A stretch of DNA of 24,298 nt, taken from positions 1-24,298 of the forward strand of contig CALVJE010000004.1 in assembly GCA_944331725.1 (NCBI GenBank), written 5' to 3'. The stretch is from an uncultured Bacilli bacterium (lineage in GTDB: Bacteria; Bacillota_I; Bacilli_A; RF39; UBA660). The notes beneath the pieces are model-generated. The model did not search any database. It worked only from the letters and a program-made list of their open reading frames with translations, and had not been told where the DNA came from. Position numbers and translations under genes: made by a program. Shown here piece after piece: positions 16,029 through 24,272 of this stretch. Positions within the stretch are counted from its first letter, which is position 1. Each line of letters starts with the position of its first letter.

Positions 16029-16679
16029 CTAGTCTTTATTTTTCTTTATTTCTAAAAGTGTTCTAAAACCTTTATTATTTGGTAAATCAAAAGCAATATT
16101 CTTGTTTACAATCCAGTTATTTTTAGAAATTATTTTTTGTGATTCTTTTAATTCTTCTTCGATATTACCTTTCATAACAAGAAAACTACCATTGTCATTA
16201 ACTAAAGGCATTGTCCAGTTTAATAGTTTAGGAAGAGATGCTACTGCTCTTGCTGTTACTATATCAAAAGTTTTACCTTTTTTAATTAAATCTTCTGCTC
16301 TTATATGATAAGCTTTTATATCTGTTAGATTTAGTTTTTCTATTAAATTATTTAAATAATTCACACGTTTTAAAAGGGCATCTATTAAAGTTATTTTTAA
16401 ATTAGGATAAAATATCTTTAGAATAATTCCTGGAAAGCCTGCTCCTGTTCCTACATCACAAAGGGTTTCTACTTTAGATAAATCATAGATCTTAGCAAGA
16501 GTGAGACTATCATAAAAGTGCTTTATATAAACTTCTTCTTTATCTGTTATTCTAGTTAGATTCATAGTTTTATTAGTTTCAATTAAAGTATTATAGATTA
16601 TTTCTAATTGGTCTAATTTTTCTTTAGTAACTACTAAACCTAAAGATTCTACTTCTTTTATAAATTTTTCTAACATCAT
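16029..16679 (-). CDS. rsmG: 16S rRNA (guanine-527-N7)-methyltransferase RsmG (GidB)
   Basis: A 216-residue class I methyltransferase that makes m7G527 in 16S rRNA. The SAM-binding loop is DVGTGAGFPG (75-84), followed by LIDALLKRVNYLN and TARAVASLPKLL. Length is slightly below the usual 235-240. Two adjacent ATG codons start the frame; the second (16676) has better spacing from AAGGAG. The first overlaps the mnmG stop (TAATG). Terminates in TAG. Follows mnmG as in most bacteria. Confidence 0.96.
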   Translation of the reverse strand: MMLEKFIKEVESLGLVVTKEKLDQLEIIYNTLIETNKTMNLTRITDKEEVYIKHFYDSLTLAKIYDLSKVETLCDVGTGAGFPGIILKIFYPNLKITLIDALLKRVNYLNNLIEKLNLTDIKAYHIRAEDLIKKGKTFDIVTARAVASLPKLLNWTMPLVNDNGSFLVMKGNIEEELKESQKIISKNNWIVNKNIAFDLPNNKGFRTLLEIKKNKD

Positions 16680-18535
16680 TACTCTCCTTTTTTCTTTAAA
16701 TAAACAGAAAGAATTGATATATCTGCTGGATTAACTCCACTTATTCTACTAGCTTGTCCTAAAGTAAGAGGTCTTATTTCTTTTAATTTTTCTTTCGCTT
16801 CACTAGCAATATTAGGTATATCATCATAGTTTATATCTAGTGGAAGATGCTTATCTTCTAGGGCTAACATTTTTTCTGCTTCTTCCATAGATTTTTTTAT
16901 ATATCCTTCATACTTTATATTTATTTCTACTTCTTTTTTAATATCATCATTATAATCTAAGTTAATAAATTCTTCTAAATTGTTTAGAGTTATCTCAGGA
17001 CGTTTTAAAAATTCATATAGTGTTATTCCATCTTTTAAAGGAGATGTATTCATTTTTTCTAGTTTTTCATTTATTTCTTTCTTAGGTGTTATTTTTGTTT
17101 CTCTTAAAAGATTTGTTAGTTCTTCTATTTTTTCTTTTTTTAATAAAAATTCATTATAGATTTCATCACTTATTAAACCTACATTATGACCATATTCTCT
17201 TAATCTTAAATCAGCATTATCATCTCTTAATAGAAGACGATATTCAGCACGTGATGTTAAAAGTCTATATGGGTCTTTTACACCTTTTGTTACTAAATCA
17301 TCGATTAAAACTCCAATATATGATTCATTTCTTTTTAATATTAAAGGTTCTTTACCTTCTAATTTTAAAGAAGCATTTATTCCTGCTAGTAGTCCTTGAC
17401 CAGCTGCTTCTTCATAACCACTTGTACCATTTATTTGTCCTGCTGTATATAAATTTTCTATAAGTTTAGTTTCTAGAGTTGGTTTTATTTGTTTTGAATC
17501 TATAGCATCATATTCTATAGCATAGGCATATTTAGTTATTTTAGCATTTTCTAAACCACTAAGACTATGAACCATTTCTTCTTGAACATAATAAGGCATA
17601 CTTGTAGAAAAACCTTGTAGATATATATCATCATAAGAAAGACTTTCTGGTTCTAAGAATAATTGATGACGTTCTTTATCACTAAAACGAACAACTTTAT
17701 CTTCAATGGATGGACAATATCTTGGACCTACTCCTTCAACATATCCTCCATACATACTAGATTCATTTAAATGTTCTTTTATTATGTTGTGAGTTTTTTC
17801 GTTAGTATAAATTAAATGACAAGGTATTTTGTGAGTTGATGCTAAAGCGGTAGTATTATCATATGAAAAGGTTAAGTCTTCATCACTTCCATTTTCGATA
17901 GTCATTTTAGAAAAGTCTACACTAGATTTTAGAATACGAGGTGGTGTTCCTGTTTTAAGTCTTATAATATTAAAACCTAGTTTTTCTAAAAATGGACTAA
18001 GGTAATTACTTGCTTTTTCTCCGTGAGGTCCACCTTCTTTTTTAGTACTTCCTACTAAGATTGCACCTTTTAAATATGTACCTGTTGTTAAAATAACAGC
18101 TTTACTTTTTATTTGTTCTTCTGTTTCTAATATTACACCTGTTACTTTTTTACCTTCGATAATAAGTTCTTTTACTAATCCTTCTTTTATTTCTAAGTTA
18201 TCTTGATTTCGTAATGTTTTTAACATTTCTTCTTTGTATAAAACTTTATCTGCTTGGGCACGTAGAGCTCTTACAGCAGGTCCTTTTTTAGTGTTTAACA
18301 TTTTTATTTGAAGTGAACTTTTATCAGTATTCTTAGCCATTTCACCACCTAAGGCATCTATTTCTCTTACTACTATTCCTTTAGCAGGACCACCAATAGA
18401 GGGATTACAAGGCATATCAGCGATATTTTCAATATTCCCTGTTACTAATAGAGTTTTGTGGTTTAATCTTGCACAAGATAGACAGGCTTCAATTCCGGCG
18501 TGTCCTCCTCCTACTACAATTACATCATAATTCAT
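16679..18535 (-). CDS. mnmG: tRNA uridine-5-carboxymethylaminomethyl modification enzyme MnmG (GidA)
   Basis: FAD-dependent partner of MnmE that installs the (carboxymethyl)aminomethyl group on U34 of several tRNAs. The 618-residue protein has the FAD-binding GGGHAG (9-14), [13 protein letters not shown] and GGEMAKNTD motifs, [42 protein letters not shown] and the C-terminal helical domain that contacts MnmE ([17 protein letters not shown]). Length is normal. AAGGTAGTGATG precedes ATG 18535. Cotranscribed with mnmE, with one small unknown gene between them. Confidence 0.98.
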   Translation of the reverse strand: MNYDVIVVGGGHAGIEACLSCARLNHKTLLVTGNIENIADMPCNPSIGGPAKGIVVREIDALGGEMAKNTDKSSLQIKMLNTKKGPAVRALRAQADKVLYKEEMLKTLRNQDNLEIKEGLVKELIIEGKKVTGVILETEEQIKSKAVILTTGTYLKGAILVGSTKKEGGPHGEKASNYLSPFLEKLGFNIIRLKTGTPPRILKSSVDFSKMTIENGSDEDLTFSYDNTTALASTHKIPCHLIYTNEKTHNIIKEHLNESSMYGGYVEGVGPRYCPSIEDKVVRFSDKERHQLFLEPESLSYDDIYLQGFSTSMPYYVQEEMVHSLSGLENAKITKYAYAIEYDAIDSKQIKPTLETKLIENLYTAGQINGTSGYEEAAGQGLLAGINASLKLEGKEPLILKRNESYIGVLIDDLVTKGVKDPYRLLTSRAEYRLLLRDDNADLRLREYGHNVGLISDEIYNEFLLKKEKIEELTNLLRETKITPKKEINEKLEKMNTSPLKDGITLYEFLKRPEITLNNLEEFINLDYNDDIKKEVEINIKYEGYIKKSMEEAEKMLALEDKHLPLDINYDDIPNIASEAKEKLKEIRPLTLGQASRISGVNPADISILSVYLKKKGE

Positions 18536-18552
18536 TTATACATCACTACCTT

Positions 18553-18924
18553 TTATTTTAGTTTTAATGTTTTTTCTTTTTCATCTTCTTTAATTCTTTC
18601 AATCATTTTCCTTTTAAAATCCATAAAATATAATATTTCACCTAAACTATATTTAGTTGATACTGCTCTTTTAGGAATAAGTAAATTTTCTTCTCTATAC
18701 TTTATTACCCATTCTCTTTGAAATAATAAAGATTTATTTCTTGTAACTTTAGGAGTTTTAGGTTCTAAATCTTCTTCTAGATAAGCATCTTCTATTATCT
18801 CCCCTATTGATTTATTAGGATCTTTTTCATAAATCAAAAGATGGCTATTACCATCTTCTATAGCTTTATTAATCCATAACTGATTGAAAAAAATTGAATT
18901 TTTCTTTGTAATCTTATTTTCCAT
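18553..18924 (-). CDS. Hypothetical protein with an internal duplication, between mnmE and mnmG
   Basis: Not recognised. A 123-residue charged protein without membrane segments. It appears to contain two copies of a unit of about 40 residues: residues 8-46 (KNSIFFNQLWINKAIEDG, LLIYE, SIGEIIEDA) and about 63-105 (NKSLLFQREWVIKYREEN, LLIPK, SLGEILYFM). Each unit reads N-S-(I/L)-hhF-x-x-x-W-h-x-K followed by LLI and SxGEI(I/L), which suggests a small repeated domain. The tail is a lysine-rich helix. ATG 18924 has GGAG at normal spacing; the gene sits 13 bases from mnmE and 17 from mnmG, so it is a full operon member. The duplication is an eye alignment. Confidence 0.75.
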   Translation of the reverse strand: MENKITKKNSIFFNQLWINKAIEDGNSHLLIYEKDPNKSIGEIIEDAYLEEDLEPKTPKVTRNKSLLFQREWVIKYREENLLIPKRAVSTKYSLGEILYFMDFKRKMIERIKEDEKEKTLKLK

Positions 18925-18937
18925 ACTATTATCTCCT

Positions 18938-20296
18938 TTATTTTCCTACACAGAAGTTTGCAAATAATTCATCTAATAGTTCTTCACTATAGTTTTCTCC
19001 TGTTATATTACCAAGATTTTCAAATACACTTTTTAAATCTATTTCTATTATATCAATTGGTTCATCATTATTAAAGCTTGTTTTAGCATCATTTAAATTA
19101 TTTAAAGCTTTCTTAGCATAGAAAAGCTGTCTATCATTAGTAAGATAAGTATAATCATCTTCTTCTATTTCATTTAATTTAAACATCTTTTTAATTTCTT
19201 CTTTTAGAGAATCAATTCCGTTTATTTCTTTAGTATTAGTACTTACTATATGTTTAAATTTATAATCTTTTAAGTCTATTTTTTTCTCTAAATCATTTTT
19301 ATTTAAAACTATAATTGGATTTTTATCTTTAACTTTGTCTAAAATATATATATCATTTTCTGTTAGTTTTTCATTACTATTTAAGACGACTATTATAAGG
19401 TTAGCATCATCTATTAGAGAAAGACTTTTCTCTACTCCTATTTTTTCTACTATATTATCTGTTTCTCTTATACCAGCGGTATCTATTAAAGATAGTTCTA
19501 TTCCATCAAAGATAATACTTCCTTCTACTATATCTCTTGTTGTTCCTTCTATATCAGTAACTATTGCTTTATCTTCTTTTAATAAAGTATTTAAAATACT
19601 ACTCTTACCTACATTAGGTCTTCCTATAATAACTGTTTTAATACCATTTTTTATTATTTGTCTTTCTTCTGATTTTTTAATTAGTTCTTTTAAATCTATT
19701 TCTAACTCTTCTATCACTTTCTTTATATCTTCTTTAGTTATCTCTTCAATATCATAGTATTCTGGATAATCTATATTGACTTCTATATTGGCTAGAATAT
19801 GTTTTAATTTATTTCTAAATGTTGTTATATATTTTCTTAAATTACCTTCTATTCCACTAAGAGCTTCTTTTCTTGACCTATCTGTTTTACTATTAATCAT
19901 ATCCATAACTGCTTCTGCTTCTGTTAAATCAATTCTACCATTTAAAAATGCTCTTTTAGTAAATTCTCCTGGCTCTGCTTTTCTTGCACCTTTTTCTTGT
20001 AATAGTTCAAATATTTTAAGTGTTGGAGAAACTCCTCCGTGACAGTTTATTTCTACTATATCTTCTTTAGTATAAGTTCTTGGAGATTTCATTATACTTA
20101 CTAAGACTTCATCTATATCTTCTTTTCCATCATTTATATAGCCATAATTTATAGTATGTGAATCTACCTTAGTTAAATCTTTTCCTCTAAAAATTGTATT
20201 TACTAAAGATATAGAGTCTTTGCCACTTATTCTTATAATAGAAATTGCACTATTTCCTAATTTAGTAGAAATTGCAGTTATAGTATCATTAAACAT
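18938..20296 (-). CDS. mnmE: tRNA modification GTPase MnmE (TrmE)
   Basis: GTPase half of the MnmE-MnmG complex acting on tRNA U34. The 452-residue protein has the N-terminal tetrahydrofolate-binding domain (DTITAISTKLGNSAISIIR; GGVSPTLKIFELL; AEPGEFTKRAFLNGR), a helical domain, and an inserted G domain with GRPNVGKS (225-232), TTRD (252-255), DTAG (272-275) and NKND (332-335). It ends in FCVGK, whose Cys (Cys449) is the conserved C-terminal CxGK cysteine. Two bases separate it from the gene upstream. Confidence 0.98.
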   Translation of the reverse strand: MFNDTITAISTKLGNSAISIIRISGKDSISLVNTIFRGKDLTKVDSHTINYGYINDGKEDIDEVLVSIMKSPRTYTKEDIVEINCHGGVSPTLKIFELLQEKGARKAEPGEFTKRAFLNGRIDLTEAEAVMDMINSKTDRSRKEALSGIEGNLRKYITTFRNKLKHILANIEVNIDYPEYYDIEEITKEDIKKVIEELEIDLKELIKKSEERQIIKNGIKTVIIGRPNVGKSSILNTLLKEDKAIVTDIEGTTRDIVEGSIIFDGIELSLIDTAGIRETDNIVEKIGVEKSLSLIDDANLIIVVLNSNEKLTENDIYILDKVKDKNPIIVLNKNDLEKKIDLKDYKFKHIVSTNTKEINGIDSLKEEIKKMFKLNEIEEDDYTYLTNDRQLFYAKKALNNLNDAKTSFNNDEPIDIIEIDLKSVFENLGNITGENYSEELLDELFANFCVGK

Positions 20297-20298
20297 AA

Positions 20299-21084
20299 TT
20301 AAACTCCTTTTATTGTTTTTATATTTTCTTTTGGTTTTTCATAACCAAATAATTTATAAGCTTCTTCATTATAAAATGCATTTTTCTCTCTTTCAGTTAA
20401 ATCTTCTTCTATAATGATAGGACTTTTTAATCTTATTACATTATTTGTTTCATCATAATAGTAGTTTTCTGTTTCTTCTATAGAAGTTATACTATCTATA
20501 GATTCTACTTGATAAGATTCTGGGTTTTTATATAGTTTTATAATTAAAAATTCTTCTTTTAAATCATCATCAAAATGTTTAAATATAGTTATATTCTTTT
20601 TAACAATATCAAAATATGCTTTTATTTCTTCCTCTGTTAGATAATTATCTTTTTTAATTGTAAATAAATGCTTTAAAACTGTATCAATACTATATAATTC
20701 AATTTCACTATCATCTATACTACTATATATTATACCATCATTTGTAGTTATTGAATTTTTTAATTTATCTTGATATCTTTTATAATCTCTTATCGCTTGT
20801 TTTAATTCTTCTATTTCTTGTATTTCTTTATACTTATCTATTAATTGTTGTTTTTCTCTTTCTAAATCTACTATTCTTCCTTCTTGATCTTTGTAATGTA
20901 ATTTAATGATATTTATAGTTGCGTCTATAGAAAGATATTTTTTTACAGATTCTAAATCTTTATATTTTTCTAATTTTTCTTTTAGCATCATACTAATTTT
21001 ACTTATTTCCATTATTAATAATTGATTTAAAAAATCTTTGTCATTTAAGTCTGTAGTTACTTCTATTAATTTTGTTTCATTCAT
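20299..21084 (-). CDS. Hypothetical coiled-coil protein upstream of mnmE
   Basis: Not recognised. About 261 residues, acidic and strongly helical, with no signal peptide or membrane segment. A coiled-coil-like stretch runs from about residue 64 to 115 (DQEGRIVDLEREKQQLI, KEIQEIEELKQAIRDY). The C-terminal half is rich in Glu, Tyr and Ile and contains two segments that look alike (a SIDSITSIEE run and an LKSPIIIEED run). ATG 21084 is preferred over 21096 because the latter lies in AAGGATGGTG, which acts as the ribosome binding site. It is the first gene of the mnmE-mnmG-rsmG operon, two bases from mnmE, under a strong promoter. Confidence 0.75.
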   Translation of the reverse strand: MNETKLIEVTTDLNDKDFLNQLLIMEISKISMMLKEKLEKYKDLESVKKYLSIDATINIIKLHYKDQEGRIVDLEREKQQLIDKYKEIQEIEELKQAIRDYKRYQDKLKNSITTNDGIIYSSIDDSEIELYSIDTVLKHLFTIKKDNYLTEEEIKAYFDIVKKNITIFKHFDDDLKEEFLIIKLYKNPESYQVESIDSITSIEETENYYYDETNNVIRLKSPIIIEEDLTEREKNAFYNEEAYKLFGYEKPKENIKTIKGV

Positions 21085-21119
21085 TATCAACACCATCCTT
21101 TCCTTTTTACAGTCTCATT

Positions 21120-21148
21120 ATTATATTTGGGAAAGTCTTATTTGTAAA
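21120..21148 (-). promoter_or_regulatory. Strong sigma-A promoter for the coiled-coil gene-mnmE-mnmG-rsmG operon
   Basis: TTTACA (21143-21148), 17 bases, perfect TATAAT (21120-21125) on the minus strand, 5 of 6 and 6 of 6 matches to consensus. Confidence 0.8.
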
Positions 21149-21197
21149 GGTAAAAGTAATGATTATTTGTTAATTAGTCATAATTTTACATTTAATA

Positions 21198-21224
21198 ATT
21201 AAAAAAACCTAATCTCTAGGTTTT
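21198..21224 (-). terminator. Rho-independent terminator after jag
   Basis: An 8-bp stem AAAACCTA/TAGGTTTT (21217-21224 with 21204-21211), 5-base loop, then a T tract on the minus strand. It contains the jag stop codon. Confidence 0.8.
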
Positions 21225-21817
21225 ATAACAACACATCTATTAGGTTCTTCTCCTGTACTTTCTGTATATACATATCTATTATTAGATAAAGCATTATGAA
21301 CTATTCTTCTTTGATAAGAATTCATCTTATCCATTTTTACTTCTATTTTAGTTTCCTTTACTTCTCTTGCTAATTTTCTTGCTAGATTTTCAATATGTTT
21401 ATCTGTTCTTTGTTGATAGTCACTTACATCTATTAAAAATTTGTAGGCTGTACCTATTTCTTTTTTTAACATTTGATTTATAACAATTGTTAATGCTTTT
21501 AAATTCTTACCATCTTTTCCTATTAAAAGTGCATCATTAGTAGAAAATAGACGATATGTTGGAACATCATTATTTATACTTATTTCTATTTCAACATCTA
21601 GTCCCATATCTTTTAAAGTTGATTTAATTATTCTTTTTAAATATTCCTTTACTTCTCTTTTTTCAATTACTTCTATTTCTACTTTTTTTGATAATAGAGT
21701 TTTCTTTTCCTCTTTTGTGTTAATAATTAAGTTTTCTTCTAATTCTTGAAGATCAATTTTAGCTTTATTTAAAGCTTCTTCATATGTTTTTCCAGTGTAT
21801 TTATGCTTTTCTACCAT
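21209..21817 (-). CDS. khpB: RNA-binding protein KhpB (Jag/EloR)
   Basis: A 202-residue RNA-binding protein with three parts: a Jag_N domain (about 1-50, HKYTGKTYEEALNKA), a type II KH domain with the IGKDGKNL loop (99-106), and a C-terminal R3H domain with Arg170 and His174 in RRIVHNAL. In streptococci and other Firmicutes, KhpB acts with KhpA on mRNAs linked to cell elongation and division. Its start overlaps yidC by 17 bases. TAG stop inside the terminator stem. Confidence 0.95.
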   Translation of the reverse strand: MVEKHKYTGKTYEEALNKAKIDLQELEENLIINTKEEKKTLLSKKVEIEVIEKREVKEYLKRIIKSTLKDMGLDVEIEISINNDVPTYRLFSTNDALLIGKDGKNLKALTIVINQMLKKEIGTAYKFLIDVSDYQQRTDKHIENLARKLAREVKETKIEVKMDKMNSYQRRIVHNALSNNRYVYTESTGEEPNRCVVIKPRD

Positions 21818-22736
21818 TCTTTTCCATCCCTTTCATTACAACTATATTTTGAATTATAGCGAATATATTTCCAACTGACCAATAAATACCTAAAGCTGAT
21901 GGCATAAAGAATGCTGTTATGATAATAATAACACTCATCATAATTGGCATCATTTTCATTGAAGGGTCGCTTGCAGTATTATTTGTTGTTTTAAACATAA
22001 AGATAGTTGATGCTCCAATTATTAGAAGAAGTATTATATACATATAGAATGTTGAACTTCCAAATCCTACTAATGGAGTTGTACCTAATTGAATTCCTAG
22101 GAAGTTTTCTTCAAAGATAGCTGGTACTCTATTTATTGCTTCTAAGAATGCTAGTAATAGAGGTAACTGAATAAATGATATTAGACAACTTGTTAAAGGA
22201 TTGAAGTTATATTTTTTATAGACCATCATCATTTCTTGATTTTGTTTTAACATTGATTCTTGATCTGTTTTACCTTCATATTTCTTTTGAATTCTAGCTA
22301 GTTCTGGAGAAGCTTTTTTCATCATTTCACTTTGAACAGCCATTTTTCTTGTAAATGGGAAAAGTATTAATCTTATTATAATAGTTATAATTATAATACT
22401 AACTGCAAAACTTCCTACATACTTACCTAATGTTAAGATTAAGAATGCTAGTGGTTTTACAAAAATACCAGTCCAAAGTCCATCATATTCTGTAGATGTT
22501 GGAGTAAATTCTGAGCATTTTGGTAAGTCTTTTAATTTAACGCCATTTTCTTTATATAATTCTCTTGTTTGTTCATTTTCTGGTTGACATAATATATTTT
22601 CTGTTAAAGCTTGTCCTGTTTCAGGATTTTTTACAGCATTATTATCTTTATCTACTAGAGTTGTTTGGCATCCTGTTACTAAGAATAATAACATTATTAT
22701 AATAAGTATTTTTGCTTTTGTATTTCTTTTTTTCAT
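21801..22736 (-). CDS. yidC: Membrane protein insertase YidC (SpoIIIJ/OxaA type)
   Basis: Lipoprotein-type YidC of 311 residues. The signal peptide ends in the lipobox VTGC with Cys23 as lipidation site. The extracellular loop (about 24-85) precedes five membrane segments; Arg122 in the first conserved helix (TIIIRLILFPFT) is the groove arginine essential in Gram-positive YidC. The cytoplasmic hairpin follows (MKKASPELARIQKKY), then QLPLLLAFLEAINRVP and GIYWSVGNIFAI. It inserts membrane proteins alone or with SecYEG. The extracellular region after the lipobox is longer than in SpoIIIJ. Gene order rpmH-rnpA-yidC-jag is universal in Bacilli. Confidence 0.97.
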   Translation of the reverse strand: MKKRNTKAKILIIIMLLFLVTGCQTTLVDKDNNAVKNPETGQALTENILCQPENEQTRELYKENGVKLKDLPKCSEFTPTSTEYDGLWTGIFVKPLAFLILTLGKYVGSFAVSIIIITIIIRLILFPFTRKMAVQSEMMKKASPELARIQKKYEGKTDQESMLKQNQEMMMVYKKYNFNPLTSCLISFIQLPLLLAFLEAINRVPAIFEENFLGIQLGTTPLVGFGSSTFYMYIILLLIIGASTIFMFKTTNNTASDPSMKMMPIMMSVIIIITAFFMPSALGIYWSVGNIFAIIQNIVVMKGMEKNGRKA

Positions 22737-22745
22737 AGTGACTCC

Positions 22746-23072
22746 TTACTTAATTTCATTTAATAATTTTTCTAAACTGTTAGATAATTCTAAAAAAGTT
22801 AGATTTAAACAGCTATTTCTTATAATTATAATACAATTATAGTTATTTTCATAGGACTTTTTATAGTTTCTAAGTATGGCTCTTACTCTTCTTTTTAATT
22901 TATTTCTAATGTGAGCCTTACCTACTTTTTTAGGAACTGTAATTCCATATTTATTAAATTCTTCTTTATTTTTAGTAAAGAAAATGACAAAATTATAATT
23001 TTTTACTTTTTTACCATTTTTTATTATATTATCAAAATCTCTTTTTTCTTTTACTATATACTGCTTGTTCAT
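22746..23072 (-). CDS. rnpA: Ribonuclease P protein component
   Basis: A 108-residue basic protein that helps the RNase P RNA bind pre-tRNA leaders. The conserved RNR motif is RNKLKRRVR (56-64), preceded by YGITVPKKVGKAHI and an N-terminal KRDFDNIIKNGKK. Length is typical. TAGGACGTGAT precedes ATG 23072. Confidence 0.96.
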   Translation of the reverse strand: MNKQYIVKEKRDFDNIIKNGKKVKNYNFVIFFTKNKEEFNKYGITVPKKVGKAHIRNKLKRRVRAILRNYKKSYENNYNCIIIIRNSCLNLTFLELSNSLEKLLNEIK

Positions 23073-23087
23073 TTAATCACGTCCTAA

Positions 23088-23118
23088 AGTTAAAAAAACA
23101 CTGCAAAAACAGTGAATT
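23088..23118 (-). terminator. Terminator or attenuator between rpmH and rnpA
   Basis: On the minus strand CACTG-TTTTTG-CAGTG (23110-23114 with 23099-23103) followed by seven T (23092-23098). The 5-bp stem is short but GC-closed. No separate rnpA promoter was found, so partial readthrough is likely. Confidence 0.65.
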
Positions 23119-23247
23119 TTATTTTACTAATTCTTTGCGTCCCTTCTTACGACGACTATTTAAAATATTACCTGCACTTGCTTTACGTGCGAAGAATCCG
23201 TGTTTCTTTGCTCTTCTTCTTTGGTTTGGTTGATATGTTCTTTTCAT
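23119..23247 (-). CDS. rpmH: Large ribosomal subunit protein bL34
   Basis: A 42-residue very basic protein starting [18 protein letters not shown] and ending in [12 protein letters not shown], the L34 pattern. It is two residues shorter than the common 44, in the middle of the chain (KASAGNILN in place of the usual MATKNGRKVL). ATG 23247 has a near-perfect GGAGGTG six bases upstream. It lies next to the origin, with a consensus promoter. Confidence 0.96.
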   Translation of the reverse strand: MKRTYQPNQRRRAKKHGFFARKASAGNILNSRRKKGRKELVK

Positions 23248-23278
23248 AATTAACACCTCCAGACTTGAAATCTACATT

Positions 23279-23308
23279 ATTATAATAGGTAGCGTGTAGC
23301 TTTGTCAA
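23279..23308 (-). promoter_or_regulatory. Consensus sigma-A promoter of rpmH
   Basis: Perfect TTGACA (23303-23308), 18-base spacer, perfect TATAAT (23279-23284) on the minus strand. An A/T-only run of ATT repeats at 23311-23327 sits where an UP element would be. Confidence 0.85.
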
Positions 23309-23329
23309 GAAATTATTATTATTATTAAC

Positions 23330-24220
23330 TTAAATATATTTAATTTTTCTTTTAATTTCTAAATTAGTTAATTTTTTTACCCTTGTTTCTTCTAAATTAG
23401 TAAATTCCTTACTAAAATTAAATAAATCATATGTATCTTCTATAAAATCATCTTCTGTTAAACCCATGTCATCTAATATAATTTTAGCGACATAATTTGT
23501 TATTTCTATTTCTTTTCTTTTTTCTTTGGTTAATTCTTTTATAGAATCTAATTCAGTAAATCTTTTCTCTAGTAAACCTATTTCTAATTTGTTTTCTATA
23601 GGAAGAGGGCATCCCATTAAATATTCTTCTATAAGTATTTTATTTTTAATAGGTACCTCTTTATCATATAGTCTTTCTAATTTTTCAAGAATAAGATTAA
23701 TTTCTTCTTCTTTTCGTTCTTTGCTTTCTATAGTTTGATATATGGTTATTTCTCCTAAATTTCTATTATAATAATATTCTGGTATTTTATTTTTATATGG
23801 TGAATGATAATTGTAATCATATTCAAAAACATTTATCCTTTTTTTACTTCTTGTCACAAAAGAAAGATTTAAAGAGTCTTCACAAACATCAATAGGTTTA
23901 TCAAATCTATTGATGTCTATTGGTAATTTTTGGGCTTTTATAAGTTTTATACTTCTATTATAGATATTATAAATTGAAACATAACGATAAATAGAAAGTT
24001 CTGTTAAGATTTCTCTATTATTTAAGTCGATATTATCTTTTATTACTGAAAATTCTAGTTCTATTAGAGAATTTAGATATTCTATTATCTCTTTTGATAA
24101 TATTCCTTTATGACTTTCTAATAATAATTTTAGTTCTTCTTTTGATAATAGGGGACTTTTTTCTTTCTCTAGCACTTGAGTTGATTTTACTATATCTAAA
24201 AATTTATTTAAATCATTCAT
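23330..24220 (-). CDS. Hypothetical protein, 296 residues, between rpmH and the origin
   Basis: Not recognised. A charged, mostly helical protein with no membrane segment or signal peptide. It begins with MNDLNKFLDIVKSTQVLEKE and contains a Tyr/Asn-rich middle (FEYDYNYHSPYK, IPEYYYNRN, about 148-175), followed by a Glu/Lys-rich helical stretch (ESKERKEEEINLILEKLERL), and ends in a basic tail. No nucleotide-binding, helix-turn-helix or catalytic motif is evident. ATG 24220 has AAGGAG at five bases. Its upstream region holds DnaA-box-like sequences. Codon use and composition look like its neighbours, so recent transfer is not indicated. Confidence 0.75.
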   Translation of the reverse strand: MNDLNKFLDIVKSTQVLEKEKSPLLSKEELKLLLESHKGILSKEIIEYLNSLIELEFSVIKDNIDLNNREILTELSIYRYVSIYNIYNRSIKLIKAQKLPIDINRFDKPIDVCEDSLNLSFVTRSKKRINVFEYDYNYHSPYKNKIPEYYYNRNLGEITIYQTIESKERKEEEINLILEKLERLYDKEVPIKNKILIEEYLMGCPLPIENKLEIGLLEKRFTELDSIKELTKEKRKEIEITNYVAKIILDDMGLTEDDFIEDTYDLFNFSKEFTNLEETRVKKLTNLEIKRKIKYI

Positions 24221-24272
24221 AAAAACTCCTTCAATATTAGAAATAATACTTTCATTTCTATATTAACATAAA

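Noticed and set aside
17240..17260. CACGTG-containing sequence resembling the centre of a parS site
   Set aside because: Only the central six bases fit; the flanks are not palindromic, and it lies in mnmG coding sequence. Similar partial matches near 9730 were dropped for the same reason.
17086..17463. Open frame of 125 codons on the plus strand, rich in Leu, His and Tyr
   Set aside because: It lies entirely inside mnmG on the other strand, has no convincing ribosome binding site and its composition is that of an antisense shadow.
19335..19757. Open frame of 140 codons on the plus strand inside mnmE, with hydrophobic Ser-rich sequence
   Set aside because: Antisense to the well-supported G domain of mnmE; no promoter or ribosome binding site.
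23311..23327. Short ATT trinucleotide run upstream of rpmH
   Set aside because: Too short to count as a meaningful repeat array; it is better explained as an A/T-rich element upstream of the promoter.
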